A stretch of 64,000 nt of DNA from CAVVUC01 sp963751395 (GTDB taxonomy: Bacteria > Verrucomicrobiota > Verrucomicrobiia > Chthoniobacterales > Chthoniobacteraceae). The translations under genes and the position numbers were made by a program. This document shows, piece after piece, positions 56,374 to 64,000 of the stretch. The notes below the pieces were generated by a model. It was not told the origin of the DNA and searched no databases. It saw only the letters and a program-made list of their open reading frames with translations. Position 1 is the stretch's first letter. The number at the start of each line of letters is the position of its first letter. The stretch lies in NCBI GenBank assembly GCA_963751395.1, contig CAVVUC010000004.1, forward strand, positions 310,001 through 374,000, given 5' to 3'.

Positions 56374-57444
56374 ATGGCCGAGAGCGTGAAAGTGTCCCTC
56401 GGGACACGCTCCTACTTTGTTCAAATTGGCACGGACCTGCTCGCAAGCGCCGGTGCCAGTTGCCGCGAACTGAAACCCGGCAGGCGCTGCGCCATCGTCA
56501 CCGACTCGAACGTCGGGCCGCTTTACGCGGAACTCGTTCAGAGCAGCCTCCGAGACTCGGGCTTCGACCCCATCATCGTCACGGTTCCGGCGGGCGAGAG
56601 TTCGAAGTCGCTCAGCCACGCGGGGGAAGTTTGCGACGCGATGATCGCGGCCGGCCTTGATCGCAGTTCATTCGTCGTGGCCCTCGGCGGCGGTGTCGTG
56701 GGTGACCTCGCCGGATTTGTAGCGGCGATTTACTACCGTGGCATTCCGTTCGTCCAGATCCCGACCACGATCATCGCCCAGGTCGATAGCGCCGTCGGAG
56801 GCAAGACCGGCGTGAACGCGCCAGGCGGCAAGAACCTCATCGGCGCGTTTCATCAACCGCGCCTCGTGCTCGCCGATGTCGGGACGCTTCGCAGCCTGCC
56901 CGGGCGGGAATTCAACGAAGGTTTCGCCGAAGTCATCAAGCACGCGATCATTCGCGACCGCCAGATGTTCGAGTCGCTGGCGAATCCCGATCTGGAAAAC
57001 CTCGCGCCACTCATCGCGCGCAACGTCGCGATCAAAGCCGCCGTCGTCGCCGCGGACGAACACGAAACCACTGGAGAACGCGCGCTGCTCAACTTCGGCC
57101 ACACGATCGGGCACGCGGTCGAGAATGCCGCCGGCTACGGACGCTATCTCCACGGTGAAGCGATCAGCCTTGGCCTCGCCGCCGCCTGCCTGCTCTCGAT
57201 GCGCAAGGCCGGCCTTTCACAACGCGAGAACGACTCGGTCATCGGACGCCTGAAGCGCTTCAAATTGCCGACGCAGTTGCCGTCGGACATTTCGACCGAC
57301 GCGCTCATGGCGGCCCTTCGCCTCGACAAAAAATTCGCGCAGGGAGAAGTCCGGTTCGTCCTCACCCGCGAGATCGGCTCCGCGTTTCTTTCCAAAGAGG
57401 TCACGCTCGAAGAAATCCGCGAGACCATCGAAGCGCTGCGGTAA
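56374..57444 (+). CDS. aroB: 3-dehydroquinate synthase
   Basis: A 356-residue enzyme making 3-dehydroquinate in the shikimate pathway. NAD-binding VALGGGVVGDLAGFVAAIYY near residues 100-119, IPTTIIAQVDSAVGGKTGVN near 129-148, GFAEVIKHAI near 180, and GERALLNFGHTIGHAVENAA near 232-251 with zinc-ligand His residues are all present. The preceding pseudopilin stop is 28 bases upstream. No other aro gene is adjacent. Confidence 0.96.
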   Translation: MAESVKVSLGTRSYFVQIGTDLLASAGASCRELKPGRRCAIVTDSNVGPLYAELVQSSLRDSGFDPIIVTVPAGESSKSLSHAGEVCDAMIAAGLDRSSFVVALGGGVVGDLAGFVAAIYYRGIPFVQIPTTIIAQVDSAVGGKTGVNAPGGKNLIGAFHQPRLVLADVGTLRSLPGREFNEGFAEVIKHAIIRDRQMFESLANPDLENLAPLIARNVAIKAAVVAADEHETTGERALLNFGHTIGHAVENAAGYGRYLHGEAISLGLAAACLLSMRKAGLSQRENDSVIGRLKRFKLPTQLPSDISTDALMAALRLDKKFAQGEVRFVLTREIGSAFLSKEVTLEEIRETIEALR

Positions 57445-57456
57445 TTCGCGCTGCGG

Positions 57457-57768
57457 CTACTTGCCGGTGCAGCTCTTTGAGGGCGTAACCGGCTTTCCGC
57501 ACCGCCAGTGATCGCCGACCTTGATGAGCGACCAGTCGTTGCGGAAAAGAAGGACGCTCTGGCGAATCACCCTGCCGTGCTGGTTCCGGCCTTCGACTTC
57601 CACCCAATAAACATCCGGCTCGCGGCCGGAGCGCAAAAAGCCGTCCGCGCAAGCCGACGCCATGCCCATGCGAACGCTCTTCGAAACAACCACGCCTTCC
57701 TTGACGCTGCTACACGAAGCCATCGCCAGACCGGCAGCGACTGAGGCAATCCAACGAAGGTGTTTCAT
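57457..57768 (-). CDS. Small putative lipoprotein
   Basis: A 103-residue protein with an N-terminal hydrophobic stretch ending in MASC (IASVAAGLAMASCSSVKEG), a plausible lipobox, and a small beta-rich body (VYWVEVEGRNQHGRVIRQSV, LLFRNDWSLIKVGDHWRCGK). It is convergent with aroB. No family recognised. Confidence 0.55.
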   Translation of the reverse strand: MKHLRWIASVAAGLAMASCSSVKEGVVVSKSVRMGMASACADGFLRSGREPDVYWVEVEGRNQHGRVIRQSVLLFRNDWSLIKVGDHWRCGKPVTPSKSCTGK

Positions 57769-57855
57769 GGCGGACCATCGTGCCGACGCGCCTGTTTTCT
57801 GTCAAGAGACCGCCCGAAAGCGTGACACGTCATCATGTGGCTCTCGGAAAACGTG

Positions 57856-57953
57856 GTTTTGCTGGTGCCGGCCAATGGTGTGTTCCAATCGGAGGGACGA
57901 GTTCTACGAGTCCCTGACTGTCTGAGTTTGGGACTCGTGTAACTCGTCCCACC
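57856..57953 (+). repeat. GGAGGGACGAGTTC palindromic repeat, copy 2
   Basis: It matches 50192-50290 and contains a clear inverted pair, GGAGGGACGAGTTCTACGAG with the later GACTCGTGTAACTCGTCCC. It lies between the lipoprotein gene and aat, upstream-side and downstream-side genes both transcribed on the minus strand. Confidence 0.8.
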
Positions 57954-57983
57954 GATCATCGGTGAAAATGACAGGCTGCCCAA

Positions 57984-58553
57984 CTAACCGAACGCGCACT
58001 CGATTTTCAAACTCGCAGCAAGCCTCCTCAAATAAGCCGGTCGGGATATTTCGATCGCGCCGAATGTCTTCAAATGCGGCGTCATCCATTGCGTGTCCAG
58101 CAGGGAGTATCCCCTCGTTTGCATGCGCTCGACGAGGGCGTGCAGCGCGATCTTCGACGCGTCCGTTGCCGTGTGAAACATCGACTCGCCAAAGAACGCC
58201 CCGCCCAGCGCCACGCCGTAGAGCCCGCCGACGAGCTCCCCCTCGCGCCATGCCTCGACGGAGTGCGCGACGCCGCCGCGGTGCAGCGCGCAATAGCTCT
58301 CCAGGATCTCGTCGTTGATCCACGTCTGCTCGCGAGCGGCGCAAGCTCGCATCACTTTCTCGAACGCGTGATCGATGCGGATTTCGAATTCAGCTTTCCG
58401 AAGCGCCCGCTTCAAACCATGCGGAACATGAAACCGATCGAGTGGAATGATCGCGCGCGGGTCGGGTGAGAACCAACCGATTTCGCCATCTTCCATCGCC
58501 ATCGGAAAAATGCCCCGACGATAACCTTCGAGAAGCAATGAAGCAGGAATCAT
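57984..58553 (-). CDS. aat: Leucyl/phenylalanyl-tRNA-protein transferase
   Basis: A 189-residue, short form of the L/F-transferase, which adds Leu or Phe to proteins with N-terminal Arg/Lys (N-end rule). Landmarks: LLLEGYRRGIFPMAMEDGEI, FSPDPRAIIPLDRFHVPHGL, ESYCALHRGGVAHSVEAWRE, GGLYGVALGGAFFGESMFH and LLDTQWMTPHLKTFGAIEIS. It starts at 58553; a longer frame upstream is not conserved. It lacks the N-terminal 30-40 residues of the E. coli enzyme, as in many phyla. Confidence 0.92.
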   Translation of the reverse strand: MIPASLLLEGYRRGIFPMAMEDGEIGWFSPDPRAIIPLDRFHVPHGLKRALRKAEFEIRIDHAFEKVMRACAAREQTWINDEILESYCALHRGGVAHSVEAWREGELVGGLYGVALGGAFFGESMFHTATDASKIALHALVERMQTRGYSLLDTQWMTPHLKTFGAIEISRPAYLRRLAASLKIECAFG

Positions 58554-58836
58554 CCGATTGAATCTGTTGCATATCCCAGCCTCACGGCAAGCGCATGAGT
58601 GCTGCGGCGGCGAGTTTGAGAGGAATGCGGGCTGCCGGGCAACTCCGCAGGGGCAATGTTCCCGGACGAAATGAGGAGTTCCACCCATTTCCGATTTGCA
58701 TCCGGTGTGGCTGATTAGTCGCCGATGCGATCCTCCGTCTCTTCATTACGAGAAACAAATGCGCGCGCCAGCGCAAGCGGAGGCGATCCATCGATCGCGA
58801 GTCGTTCCGTAAAAGCCAGCCAAGGAGTTCCCAGCC
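58554..58836 (+). promoter_or_regulatory. Intergenic region between aat and a tail-protein remnant
   Basis: A 283-base gap divergent between aat and the sheath remnant. No tRNA, repeat or gene was recognised. It must hold the aat promoter, but no consensus was clear enough to mark. Confidence 0.3.
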
Positions 58837-59237
58837 ATGCCAGTCCTCCCCAGTTATCCAGGTGTTTACATCGAAGAAATATCCAGCGGCGTCCGCACGA
58901 TTTCCGGCGTCACACCATCGAGCGCGGCGTCACGCACGACACGGAGTTCGAGAAATGGGCGAACAAGGTCTGGAACTTCGGCTCGAGCCTCGGGTCGGAA
59001 GTTTCGCCGAAGGATTTCCGGAAAGACGTGATCGTCGATGTCTATAACGAGGCCGGCCAGCTCGTCATTTCCTACAGGCTCTTCCGCTGCTGGGTGTCGG
59101 AATTCCAATCGCTGCCCGATCTCGACGCGAACGCAAACGCCGTCGCCATCCAGCACATCAAACTCGAGAACGAAGGCTGGGAGCGCGATTACGAGGTCGC
59201 CGAACCCAGCGAGCCTTCGTTTGTCGAGCCGGCCTGA
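58837..59237 (+). pseudogene. Fused remnant: contractile sheath N-terminus plus tail tube protein
   Basis: The first 25 codons from 58837 (MPVLPSYPGVYIEEISSGVR then TISGV) are the start of a contractile-tail sheath protein. From about 58918 the frame shifts to IERGVTHDTEFEKWANKVWN, FRKDVIVDVYNEAGQLVISY, RLFRCWVSEFQSLPDLDANA and IQHIKLENEGWERDYEVAEP. This is the C-terminal two thirds of a phage-tail tube (gp19-like) protein ending at 59237. A deletion must have joined the sheath start to the interior of the tube gene. Typical of a decayed extracellular contractile injection locus. Confidence 0.75.
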
Positions 59238-59271
59238 TCTTTTCAACCAAACACAAGAACCAATAAACAAT

Positions 59272-60063
59272 ATGCCTAAAACCAATCCTCATTCCCACCG
59301 CATCCTCAACTGCGAACCTTCACGCGCCACCGAGAAGGACTGGCTCTTTCAGCACGCCGCCGCCGCACGCGCCGTCGCCCCGGCCAGCATCCCCGCCTCC
59401 AAAGATCTGCGGGCGCCGTGGTGGAAAATCAACGACCAGGGCAGCACCGGCTCCTGCGTCGGATGGGCTTCCGCCGACAGCGTGATCCGCTGGCACATGG
59501 TCAAGGCCGGACGCCTCGGACAGGACGAGTTGCTCTCGCCGCGCTTCCTCTGGATGGCGTCGAAAGAAACCGACGAGTACGAAAGTTATCCCTCCACGTT
59601 CATCGAGAGTGACGGCACCAGTCTCAAGGCCGCGCTCGATGTCGCCCGAAAATTCGGGACCGTCACGAATACCATCCTGCCGTTCGCATCCGGCTCGCTG
59701 TATCAGGACGAGGCGCAGACGTTCTTTGCCATCGCAGCGCAGCGCAAGATCGCGAGCTACTTCAACCTCGGCACCGATCTCGCGAAATGGCGCGCCTGGA
59801 TCGCGCAAAACGGCCCGATCATGACCCGCCTCGATGTGGACGCAACCTGGGACAATGCCAAAGCTACCAAGGGCAAGCTGGGTGTTTACAAACCCGCGAC
59901 GACCCGCGGCGGTCATGCTGTCGCGCTTGTCGGCTACACGCCCGCCACGTTCATCGTCCGCAATAGCTGGGGCACGGATCAGTGGGGCGACAAAGGCTTC
60001 GGCTATGCGTCGAACGCCTACGCGAAAGCCGGGTTCACGGAGGCTTACGGCGTCACTGTTTGA
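59272..60063 (+). CDS. Papain-like C1 cysteine peptidase
   Basis: A 263-residue protein with complete C1A features: QGSTGSCVGWASADSVI (oxyanion Gln and catalytic Cys near residue 64), TTRGGHAVALVGYTPATF (catalytic His near 221) and VRNSWGTDQWGDKGFGY (Asn near 236). No signal peptide or propeptide is obvious. It sits intact between fragments of contractile-injection genes, so it may be a cargo or maturation enzyme of that system. It could also be an unrelated passenger. Confidence 0.85.
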   Translation: MPKTNPHSHRILNCEPSRATEKDWLFQHAAAARAVAPASIPASKDLRAPWWKINDQGSTGSCVGWASADSVIRWHMVKAGRLGQDELLSPRFLWMASKETDEYESYPSTFIESDGTSLKAALDVARKFGTVTNTILPFASGSLYQDEAQTFFAIAAQRKIASYFNLGTDLAKWRAWIAQNGPIMTRLDVDATWDNAKATKGKLGVYKPATTRGGHAVALVGYTPATFIVRNSWGTDQWGDKGFGYASNAYAKAGFTEAYGVTV

Positions 60064-60083
60064 GCGGCGCGAGGTTCGGTGTC

Positions 60084-60599
60084 ATGCAATCCCTCACTGC
60101 CGCTGAAATTCTCGACACGTGGGAGCGGGCACTGAACGAAGCGCCTGCGAGCCGGCCGGTGAGCCTTCTTGCACTGGCCTCGCGCGCTTCATCTCGCGAA
60201 GAGCTGGCGCGCCTGCCATTGGGAAAACGCGACGCGCTCCTGCTTGCATTGCGCGAGCAGACGTTCGGCAGCCGGTTCTCGTGTCTCGCCGACTGCCCGG
60301 AATGCGGCGGGGCATTGGAGCTTGAGTTCGATGCCGATGAGATTCGCTTTTCGCCGCCGGAAAAAACAGAGGAGCCGTTGCGAATCGAAGACCGCGGCCT
60401 GCTCATCGAGTGCTGGCTGCCCGACAGCAGCGGCGGCACCTTTCTCGACCTCGACGCGGCCGGAGGAACCGGGCTGATTCCCGTGCCGGCGGCAGGCACC
60501 TCGCTGATTTTGGAAGATGGTGTGCAGGTGACTTTTCCAGCCGGCGCGGCTGGTGGAGCGTTCCGTCCCGGCGATTACCGGGGAACTTCGCCGGAGTAA
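60084..60599 (+). pseudogene. Fused remnant: T4-type baseplate assembly chaperone plus DUF6519-like end
   Basis: The 171-codon frame starts MQSLTAAEILDTWERALNEA and has SREELARLPLGKRDALLLAL, REQTFGSRFSCLADCPECGG (a zinc CxxxCxxC-like knuckle) and LELEFDADEIRF, as in the baseplate-hub assembly chaperone of tail-like loci. After about LIECWLPDS it continues TFLDLDAAGGTGLIPVPAAG and LEDGVQVTFPAGAAGGAFRP, a phrase familiar from DUF6519-type proteins. It then ends shortly after GDYRG. Two truncated genes therefore seem joined in frame. Family names are by memory and should be searched. Confidence 0.55.
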
Positions 60600-60604
60600 T
60601 CTGG

Positions 60605-60673
60605 ATGCCCAAATCAAAGCCCGGGGGCTTTATCGCGAATTTGGTCGATTCTCTTAATCAAGGCTTGCTCTAA
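60605..60673 (+). CDS. Very short ORF, doubtful
   Basis: MPKSKPGGFIANLVDSLNQG and two Leu, then stop (22 codons), starting six bases after the previous stop. It may be another shred of the injection locus. The remaining bases to 60825 show no gene. Confidence 0.15.
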   Translation: MPKSKPGGFIANLVDSLNQGLL

Positions 60674-60825
60674 CTCAGCGTTTCAATTAAGAGGAAGCTC
60701 ATGGGGCGCACGAGGTTCAACCCAACTTGTGGAAGTTTTCGTTTCAAATCGAAAACGTCGGTCATCGAGATTTGTGATGAGCGGGCAACTTCATCGCCGA
60801 GGATTGTTTCCCCCCAAACTCCCCA

Positions 60826-61518
60826 ATGAATCCCAATACCCCATCTAAGACTGGTGATAACAAGGACGAGCAGAAGCGCCGAATCCTGGTTGTTGACGAT
60901 CACCCGATCTTTCGACAGGGAATCGCGCAGTTGATCAACCGCGAAGCCGATCTCGTCGTTTGCGCCGAGGCCGAGACAAGCCGCGACGCGCTGAAAGCAA
61001 TCGAGCAGACCCACCCAAATCTGGCGATTATTGATATCACACTCAAGGGGACCAACGGCATTGAGTTGATAAAGTCCATCAAGGCGCAAAAGCCGGATAT
61101 TCCCGTGCTGGTCATTTCAATGCATGACGAATCCCTTTACGCCGAGCGGGCCCTGCGCGCCGGTGCGCGGGGTTATGTCATGAAGGAAGTGGCCGCCGAT
61201 CAAGTGATGACCGCCCTCCGCAAGGTGCTTGGCGGAGAGATTTACGTCAGCCCCACGATCAGTTCCAATATGATTCGAAAGCTCGTCCAAGGCGGAGAGG
61301 GCGGCGGTTCGGTCGTCGATTCGCTCAGCGACCGCGAACTGGAAGTATTTCAGTTGATCGGGCATGGCCACGGCACCCGCCAGATCGCCGAAAGGCTGGG
61401 ATTGAGCATCAAGACCATCGAAACCCATCGCGCGCACATCAAACAAAAACTCAACTTCAAGACCGCGCCCGAAATGGTTTGCTTTGCGTCGGAATGGGTC
61501 AACCACGAGTTGACGTGA
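60826..61518 (+). CDS. NarL-type response regulator
   Basis: A 230-residue regulator with a receiver domain (ILVVDDHPIFRQGIAQLINR, phospho-acceptor Asp in LAIIDITLKGTNG near 73, Lys in YVMKEVAADQVM near 123) and a LuxR domain (LSDRELEVFQLIGHGHGTRQ, IAERLGLSIKTIETHRAHIK). No cognate kinase is nearby. Acidic pair and Lys are intact, so phosphorylation is expected. Confidence 0.93.
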   Translation: MNPNTPSKTGDNKDEQKRRILVVDDHPIFRQGIAQLINREADLVVCAEAETSRDALKAIEQTHPNLAIIDITLKGTNGIELIKSIKAQKPDIPVLVISMHDESLYAERALRAGARGYVMKEVAADQVMTALRKVLGGEIYVSPTISSNMIRKLVQGGEGGGSVVDSLSDRELEVFQLIGHGHGTRQIAERLGLSIKTIETHRAHIKQKLNFKTAPEMVCFASEWVNHELT

Positions 61519-61551
61519 CCGGCAGACCCGGGGCTTCCCGGCGCGTCAGTC

Positions 61552-62025
61552 TCAATGACCAATCATGCCGGATTCCGTCCGCTTCAAAACGAACGAAATC
61601 GCGCGAATCAAGTCGCCCGACGCGATCGGCTTGTGAAGCACGAGCGCGTTAAGATTTTTGAGAAACCCGGTTACCTTCGGATTGTTGTAGTGGCCGGTAA
61701 TAAAGATGAACCGGTCGCACAGGTGCGGTTTCGTTCGCTCGACCGCCAGGTAAAACATGTCGCCCGGCATTTTCGGCATCATCATGTCGCACATGATAAT
61801 GTCGAAGTCCAAACTCATCACTTCGCGCAACCCTTCGACGCCATCCCTCGCAATCGTGACGACGAAATTGTGGGACTCCAGCAGAAGCTTCAAGGTGTCG
61901 CCCAACTCGACGTCGTCATCGAGAAGCAGAATCCGCTTTATGTCCAGTTCGGACGCGCTTAGCTCGCGCCGCGTTGACGCCGCCATCATGAAAAGTCTTT
62001 GATCCAACATCAGGCGCGAGGACAT
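61552..62025 (-). CDS. Stand-alone receiver-domain protein (CheY-like)
   Basis: A 157-residue protein: an N-terminal 28-residue extension, then a receiver (ILLLDDDVELGDTLKLLLES, phospho-acceptor Asp in DFDIIMCDMMMPKMPGDMFY near 77, Lys in ALVLHKPIASGDLIRAISF near 132). There is no output domain, so it may relay phosphate. It is directly downstream of a small membrane protein gene on the same strand. Confidence 0.85.
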   Translation of the reverse strand: MSSRLMLDQRLFMMAASTRRELSASELDIKRILLLDDDVELGDTLKLLLESHNFVVTIARDGVEGLREVMSLDFDIIMCDMMMPKMPGDMFYLAVERTKPHLCDRFIFITGHYNNPKVTGFLKNLNALVLHKPIASGDLIRAISFVLKRTESGMIGH

Positions 62026-62039
62026 CTGCTGCTACCTAT

Positions 62040-62216
62040 TTAACAGGAAGGCTGCAAGGTCACGGCTCCCGAGGCACTTGAGCCGGAAGCATGCTTGCGC
62101 GGATGATAATGAAGACCAGTCGCGTCTTCGTAAAACTCCGGGGGAGCGGACAACTCCCAAGTCATGACAGCTACTCCGCCGAGATAGAGGACGCCAAAGG
62201 CAAGTGCAAGAATCAT
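62040..62216 (-). CDS. Small single-pass membrane protein upstream of the receiver gene
   Basis: A 58-codon frame: MILALAFGVLYLGGVAVMTW (one transmembrane helix) then ELSAPPEFYEDATGLHYHPR and KHASGSSASGAVTLQPSC. The stop lies 14 bases before the start of the receiver protein, so they could be co-transcribed. No family recognised; too short to be sure. Confidence 0.4.
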   Translation of the reverse strand: MILALAFGVLYLGGVAVMTWELSAPPEFYEDATGLHYHPRKHASGSSASGAVTLQPSC

Positions 62217-62436
62217 GGCTTGGATTTAGCAGTTCTTGGGCCAGACCGTGACCCAATTCGGATCCATTTTGCGCGATTCCGACATTTCCCCGCATTTTCT
62301 TCCAAAGAGCAACTGACCCTTCCCAAGGGCCTGCAAGGGACCGCATCAACGCAGCATGCACTGCGCAGGAATTTTTCTTGGGCCTTGTAAATTATGTGCT
62401 TGCGCTGAAAGAGGCGCCTGAGCCAACTTTGATTTC

Positions 62437-62781
62437 ATGGAAAGGCTGGATCGAGTTTGCAGTGCCAACCGGACTTCGTCGAACGGGAACGCCGAAATCC
62501 GCAATCGGTTCAAAAAATGGGTCAGACTCGGCCGCCTGGAATCGGCTCCCGAGTCGGGCTTGCATAACTATTACTGCAAGGGCTGCAGGCGTTGGGACTC
62601 GCGCCCATACGTGTGGTGTTCCAGTTGCAGCGGGTGGCTTCGCCGCAGATGGATCAGGATTGGCGGCGCGCTCCTGGTGGTGACGATTCTCAACCTGCTC
62701 CTTCTGCATCGCATTCTGGAAAAAAGAAATGATCCCGTGCCGCCCCAGCCTTACACGATTGTCTCGGCGCAAACTCGATAA
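62437..62781 (+). CDS. Small membrane protein with a zinc-ribbon motif
   Basis: A 114-residue protein with CKGCRRWDSRPYVWCSSCSG (two CxxC pairs, about residues 47-66) followed by one transmembrane helix (GALLVVTILNLLLLHRIL). N-terminal part basic and poorly ordered. Function unknown; the start is uncertain. Between 62217 and 62436 nothing else was recognised. Confidence 0.5.
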   Translation: MERLDRVCSANRTSSNGNAEIRNRFKKWVRLGRLESAPESGLHNYYCKGCRRWDSRPYVWCSSCSGWLRRRWIRIGGALLVVTILNLLLLHRILEKRNDPVPPQPYTIVSAQTR

Positions 62782-62818
62782 CGCCCGATGCGCCGCAGCC
62801 GCAATGAAAATCCTGTCG

Positions 62819-63372
62819 GGGCCGGAACAAAACTGGACGAAGACGGAACAAAACTGGATTTCTTGAGGTAGGAGCGGATTGCGCTGGCTGCATTGAGACT
62901 GGGGCAGAGGATGGATTGTCGCGCGCAGGATACGGCTCTGCCGGAGGGCAACCGGAGCGGCGCGCGGCGCCAGAGGGGCATGCCCGCGTAGAAACCCGGG
63001 CGCAGGCTGACGATGTTCTCCAGATGGAGATCGCGCGCCAAAGCCGCACCGTAAACCGCTCCTTCGGCAGAAAACCCTTCGAAGTCTGGGAGGACCAGTC
63101 CCTCCGGGGCGAGGGTCGCATGCGCCCCAGTCCGCCCGCAGCCCTCCTCGATCTCCACCTCTCGCTCCGTTGCCGCCGCCGCGTCAACAACGACCACTCC
63201 ATCGACTTTGATGGCCGTAACTACGAAATTTCCGCAACCCTCCGCAAGGCCGTCACCATCGTGCATCATCCAACACGTCAATTCTGGGTCGTCGAGCATC
63301 CGCCAAAGGACGTCTGGCCCTCTGTTCTGGCGCATTACAGCCTTTAGCCCGCTGTCCAGTTTTGAACCGTCG
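62819..63372 (+). mobile_element. Deleted insertion sequence with a DDE-integrase C-terminal remnant
   Basis: CGGAACAAAACTGGA occurs twice near 62822-62860 and an inverted partner TCCAGTTTTGAACCG lies at 63355-63369, suggesting worn terminal repeats. Inside, the frame ending at 63347 carries LDLHLSLRCRRRVNNDHSID, FDGRNYEISATLRKAVTIVH and FWVVEHPPKDVWP, the C-terminal end of an IS481/ISNCY-like transposase. The catalytic part is gone. A tandem TGTGGACATTAAGCT pair follows at about 63380-63410. Confidence 0.6.
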
Positions 63373-63458
63373 CCGACAGTTGTGGACATTAAGCTGTGGA
63401 CATTAAGCTTGCAAGGAGCGATTTCGCTTCAGATACTGCAAGACTGCTTTTGAACGAC

Positions 63459-63534
63459 GACCCTATCGTCCAGTGGCCTAGGACACCGCCCTTTCACGGC
63501 GGTAACACGGGTTCGAATCCCGTTAGGGTCGCCA
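63459..63534 (+). tRNA. tRNA-Glu (anticodon TTC)
   Basis: A 76-base tRNA with acceptor GACCCTA paired to TAGGGTC, anticodon stem CCGCC/GGCGG with loop CTTTCAC, T-arm ACGGG-TTCGAAT-CCCGT, discriminator G and encoded CCA. A probable integrase gene starts 49 bases downstream, suggesting that the tRNA is an island insertion site. Confidence 0.97.
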
Positions 63535-63582
63535 TCAGCCTCAACGACTTACGTCGAAGAGGTTGACTTGCACGACAGTTGC

Positions 63583-64000
63583 ATGACAAAAAATGCAACT
63601 GCGGCAGGCAAAAAGGCGGCTTCCAAATCGGGCAAAGAACGGAAGGTTCGCACCGTCCAGTCAGGCTCCGTCACCGTCAAAATCTACGAGGGCCGCAACC
63701 GCGGCAAACCCTGCTTCACCGTCATCTGGTATATCGGCGAGAAGCGGGAACGAAGAAGTTTCTTCGATCTCCACCAGGCCAAGTGCTACGCCAAGGATCG
63801 GGCCGAGAAACTCGCCGCCGGTCAGGTCAACGCCCCGAGTGTCACCGTCGCTCAGGCACAGGACTTCAAGGAAGCCCGTCGCCGACTCGGGCCGCTGGAG
63901 GTGCCGATCTCGGTGGTCGCCGGGGAATACGCCGACGCCGTGGGCCGCCTCGGCAACGCAGGCACGTTCCGGCAGGCCGTCGAGTTCTTCCTGCACAACT
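63583..64000 (+). CDS. Probable tyrosine recombinase (integrase), N-terminal part
   Basis: Read from ATG 63583, 139 codons are open to the window end: MTKNATAAGKKAASKSGKER, then VTVKIYEGRNRGKPCFTVIW, YIGEKRERRSFFDLHQAKCY, AKDRAEKLAAGQV. The basic opening, a small beta-hairpin domain and the following helix match the arm-type DNA-binding end of phage integrases in Verrucomicrobiota. The catalytic domain lies outside the window. Position right after tRNA-Glu fits an integrase. Confidence 0.6.
   Translation, partial: MTKNATAAGKKAASKSGKERKVRTVQSGSVTVKIYEGRNRGKPCFTVIWYIGEKRERRSFFDLHQAKCYAKDRAEKLAAGQVNAPSVTVAQAQDFKEARRRLGPLEVPISVVAGEYADAVGRLGNAGTFRQAVEFFLHN

Noticed and set aside
62751..63389. Minus-strand frame of 212 codons near the transposase remnant
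   Set aside because: The opposite strand carries recognisable transposase C-terminal motifs; this frame has none, though it resembles a secreted-type hypothetical only in low-complexity parts.

Overview
The window looks like a chromosomal segment of a GC-rich, Gram-negative member of the Verrucomicrobiota, most probably Chthoniobacterales/Spartobacteria-like. Supporting signs are the character of the 16S rRNA gene, a lipid A kinase (lpxK), a PEP-CTERM secreted protein, a prepilin-like protein, and many small verrucomicrobial hypotheticals. The placement is inference from memory of such sequences; no alignment was run.

Layout. 1-3.9 kb: start of gmd, rph, thrB, lpxK and a LuxR-type regulator. 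3.9-10 kb: one complete rRNA operon (16S, tRNA-Ala, tRNA-Ile, 23S, 5S, terminator). 10-15.2 kb: a minus-strand series with an ECF sigma factor, a membrane anti-sigma-like protein, a DegP/HtrA-like protein without its catalytic triad, a zinc peptidase, an M24 peptidase and an AraC regulator. 15-22.9 kb: small proteins, a DUF853/HerA-like ATPase, a frameshifted TSUP permease, a PhoR/PhoB-like pair and an MFS exporter. 23-25.9 kb: leuS, expanded by three in-frame repeat insertions. 25.9-29.3 kb: an eroded hemicellulose cluster with two intact GH43 genes. 29.5-31.4 kb: a group II intron with its reverse transcriptase. 32-37 kb: nuoC, nuoB, tRNA-Met, thrC and hom. 37-38.6 kb: insertion-sequence debris. 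38.7-50.2 kb: a two-component system followed by a secreted sulfate-ester/phosphoester cluster (DUF1566, SUMF1-PEBP fusion, arylsulfotransferase, sulfatase, phosphoesterase, arylsulfotransferase). 50-58.6 kb: unknown secreted proteins, an M60-like peptidase, a PEP-CTERM protein, miaA, a pseudopilin, aroB and aat. 58.8-60.6 kb: fused fragments of a phage-tail-like contractile injection locus around an intact papain-like peptidase. 60.8-64 kb: response regulators, transposase debris, and tRNA-Glu followed by a probable integrase that runs off the end.

How it fits together. Threonine synthesis is present as thrB plus a separate hom-thrC pair. The strongest candidate for an undescribed system is the 40.9-50.2 kb cluster. 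Its products appear secreted, combine sulfate transfer and sulfate or phosphate ester hydrolysis, and most share Gly/Pro/Arg/Asp-rich low-complexity tails. A second theme is several families of short palindromic repeats. They lie between genes and have also entered coding sequence (leuS three times, the NuoC C-terminus, possibly thrB). A third theme is frequent single-base frameshifts, concentrated at 44.0-48.2 kb but also in leuS, a histidine kinase and others; many are probably consensus errors and should be checked before any gene is called dead.
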